Both the position numbers and the translations under genes were made by a program. DNA of 14,305 nucleotides from NCBI GenBank assembly GCA_018402095.1, contig JAGYJO010000022.1, forward strand, positions 1 through 14,305, given 5' to 3'. This document shows, piece by piece, positions 14,241 through 14,305 of this stretch (position 1 is the first letter of the stretch; every line of letters starts with the position of its first letter). The notes under the pieces were generated by a model. It was not told where the DNA came from and did not search any database. It worked only from the letters and a program-made list of their open reading frames with translations. This stretch comes from a bacterium (GTDB taxonomy: Bacteria; Margulisbacteria; Marinamargulisbacteria; SXXA01).

Positions 14241-14305
14241 AACAATGTCTGAACCGTTGATTTAACTGATTTCATTGATTTATCTGAGTTGGTTTTGGGT
14301 GGATT
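14241..14305 (+). repeat. Direct repeat, copy 2 (runs off the window)
   Basis: It matches 13895-13959 at 63 of 65 positions and reaches the last base of the window, so its full length is not visible. Confidence 0.85.

Overview
The window looks like a piece of an alphaproteobacterial-type chromosome. That placement rests on gene content and overall protein resemblance only, and is moderate to low in confidence. Four housekeeping genes sit on the + strand: isoleucyl-tRNA synthetase (ileS), a 215-residue transaldolase/fructose-6-phosphate aldolase (fsa), valyl-tRNA synthetase (valS) and folylpolyglutamate/dihydrofolate synthase (folC). They are embedded in repeats, a dead insertion sequence and orphan genes. 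This is the texture of a genome under weak purifying selection against repeats, as in many host-associated lineages.

Layout. 1-142: two palindromic elements, one of which may terminate the gene beside it. 143-1270 (-): a 375-residue protein made of an exact 35-residue helical repeat. 1350-1479: inverted repeat resembling a MITE or insertion-sequence end. 1496-2752 (-): AAA ATPase with a DUF4143-type C-terminus, preceded by three 23-bp tandem repeats that may be operators. 2910-5689 (+): ileS, interrupted at about 3675-3742 by a double-hairpin element that leaves the two halves in different reading frames. 5690-5987: two hairpins (one a good terminator) and a short orphan reading frame. 5988-7606: a complete IS1380-like element with perfect 16-bp ends and a 5-bp target duplication (TTGAA), but a decayed transposase. 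7730-8175 (+) and 8177-8854 (-): convergent genes of unknown function, the first probably frameshifted. 9131-13919 (+): fsa, valS and folC in one direction. fsa and valS are 6 nt apart and probably cotranslated. folC starts inside a 33-nt perfect palindrome, carries an in-frame insertion of about 44 codons made of three palindromes, and takes its last codons and stop from a dispersed repeat. 13895-14305: a repeat block with direct and inverted copies of that repeat and two further palindromes.

The most interesting theme is invasion of essential coding sequence by small palindromic elements, in the manner of Rickettsia palindromic elements. One insertion (folC) is in frame and apparently tolerated. 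Another (ileS) is out of frame by -1 in an otherwise intact essential gene. Either the sequence has a 1-nt error there, or ileS is a recent pseudogene, or the cell recodes across the element. The synthetases and FolC otherwise keep their catalytic motifs. I see no tRNA, rRNA, CRISPR array or riboswitch.
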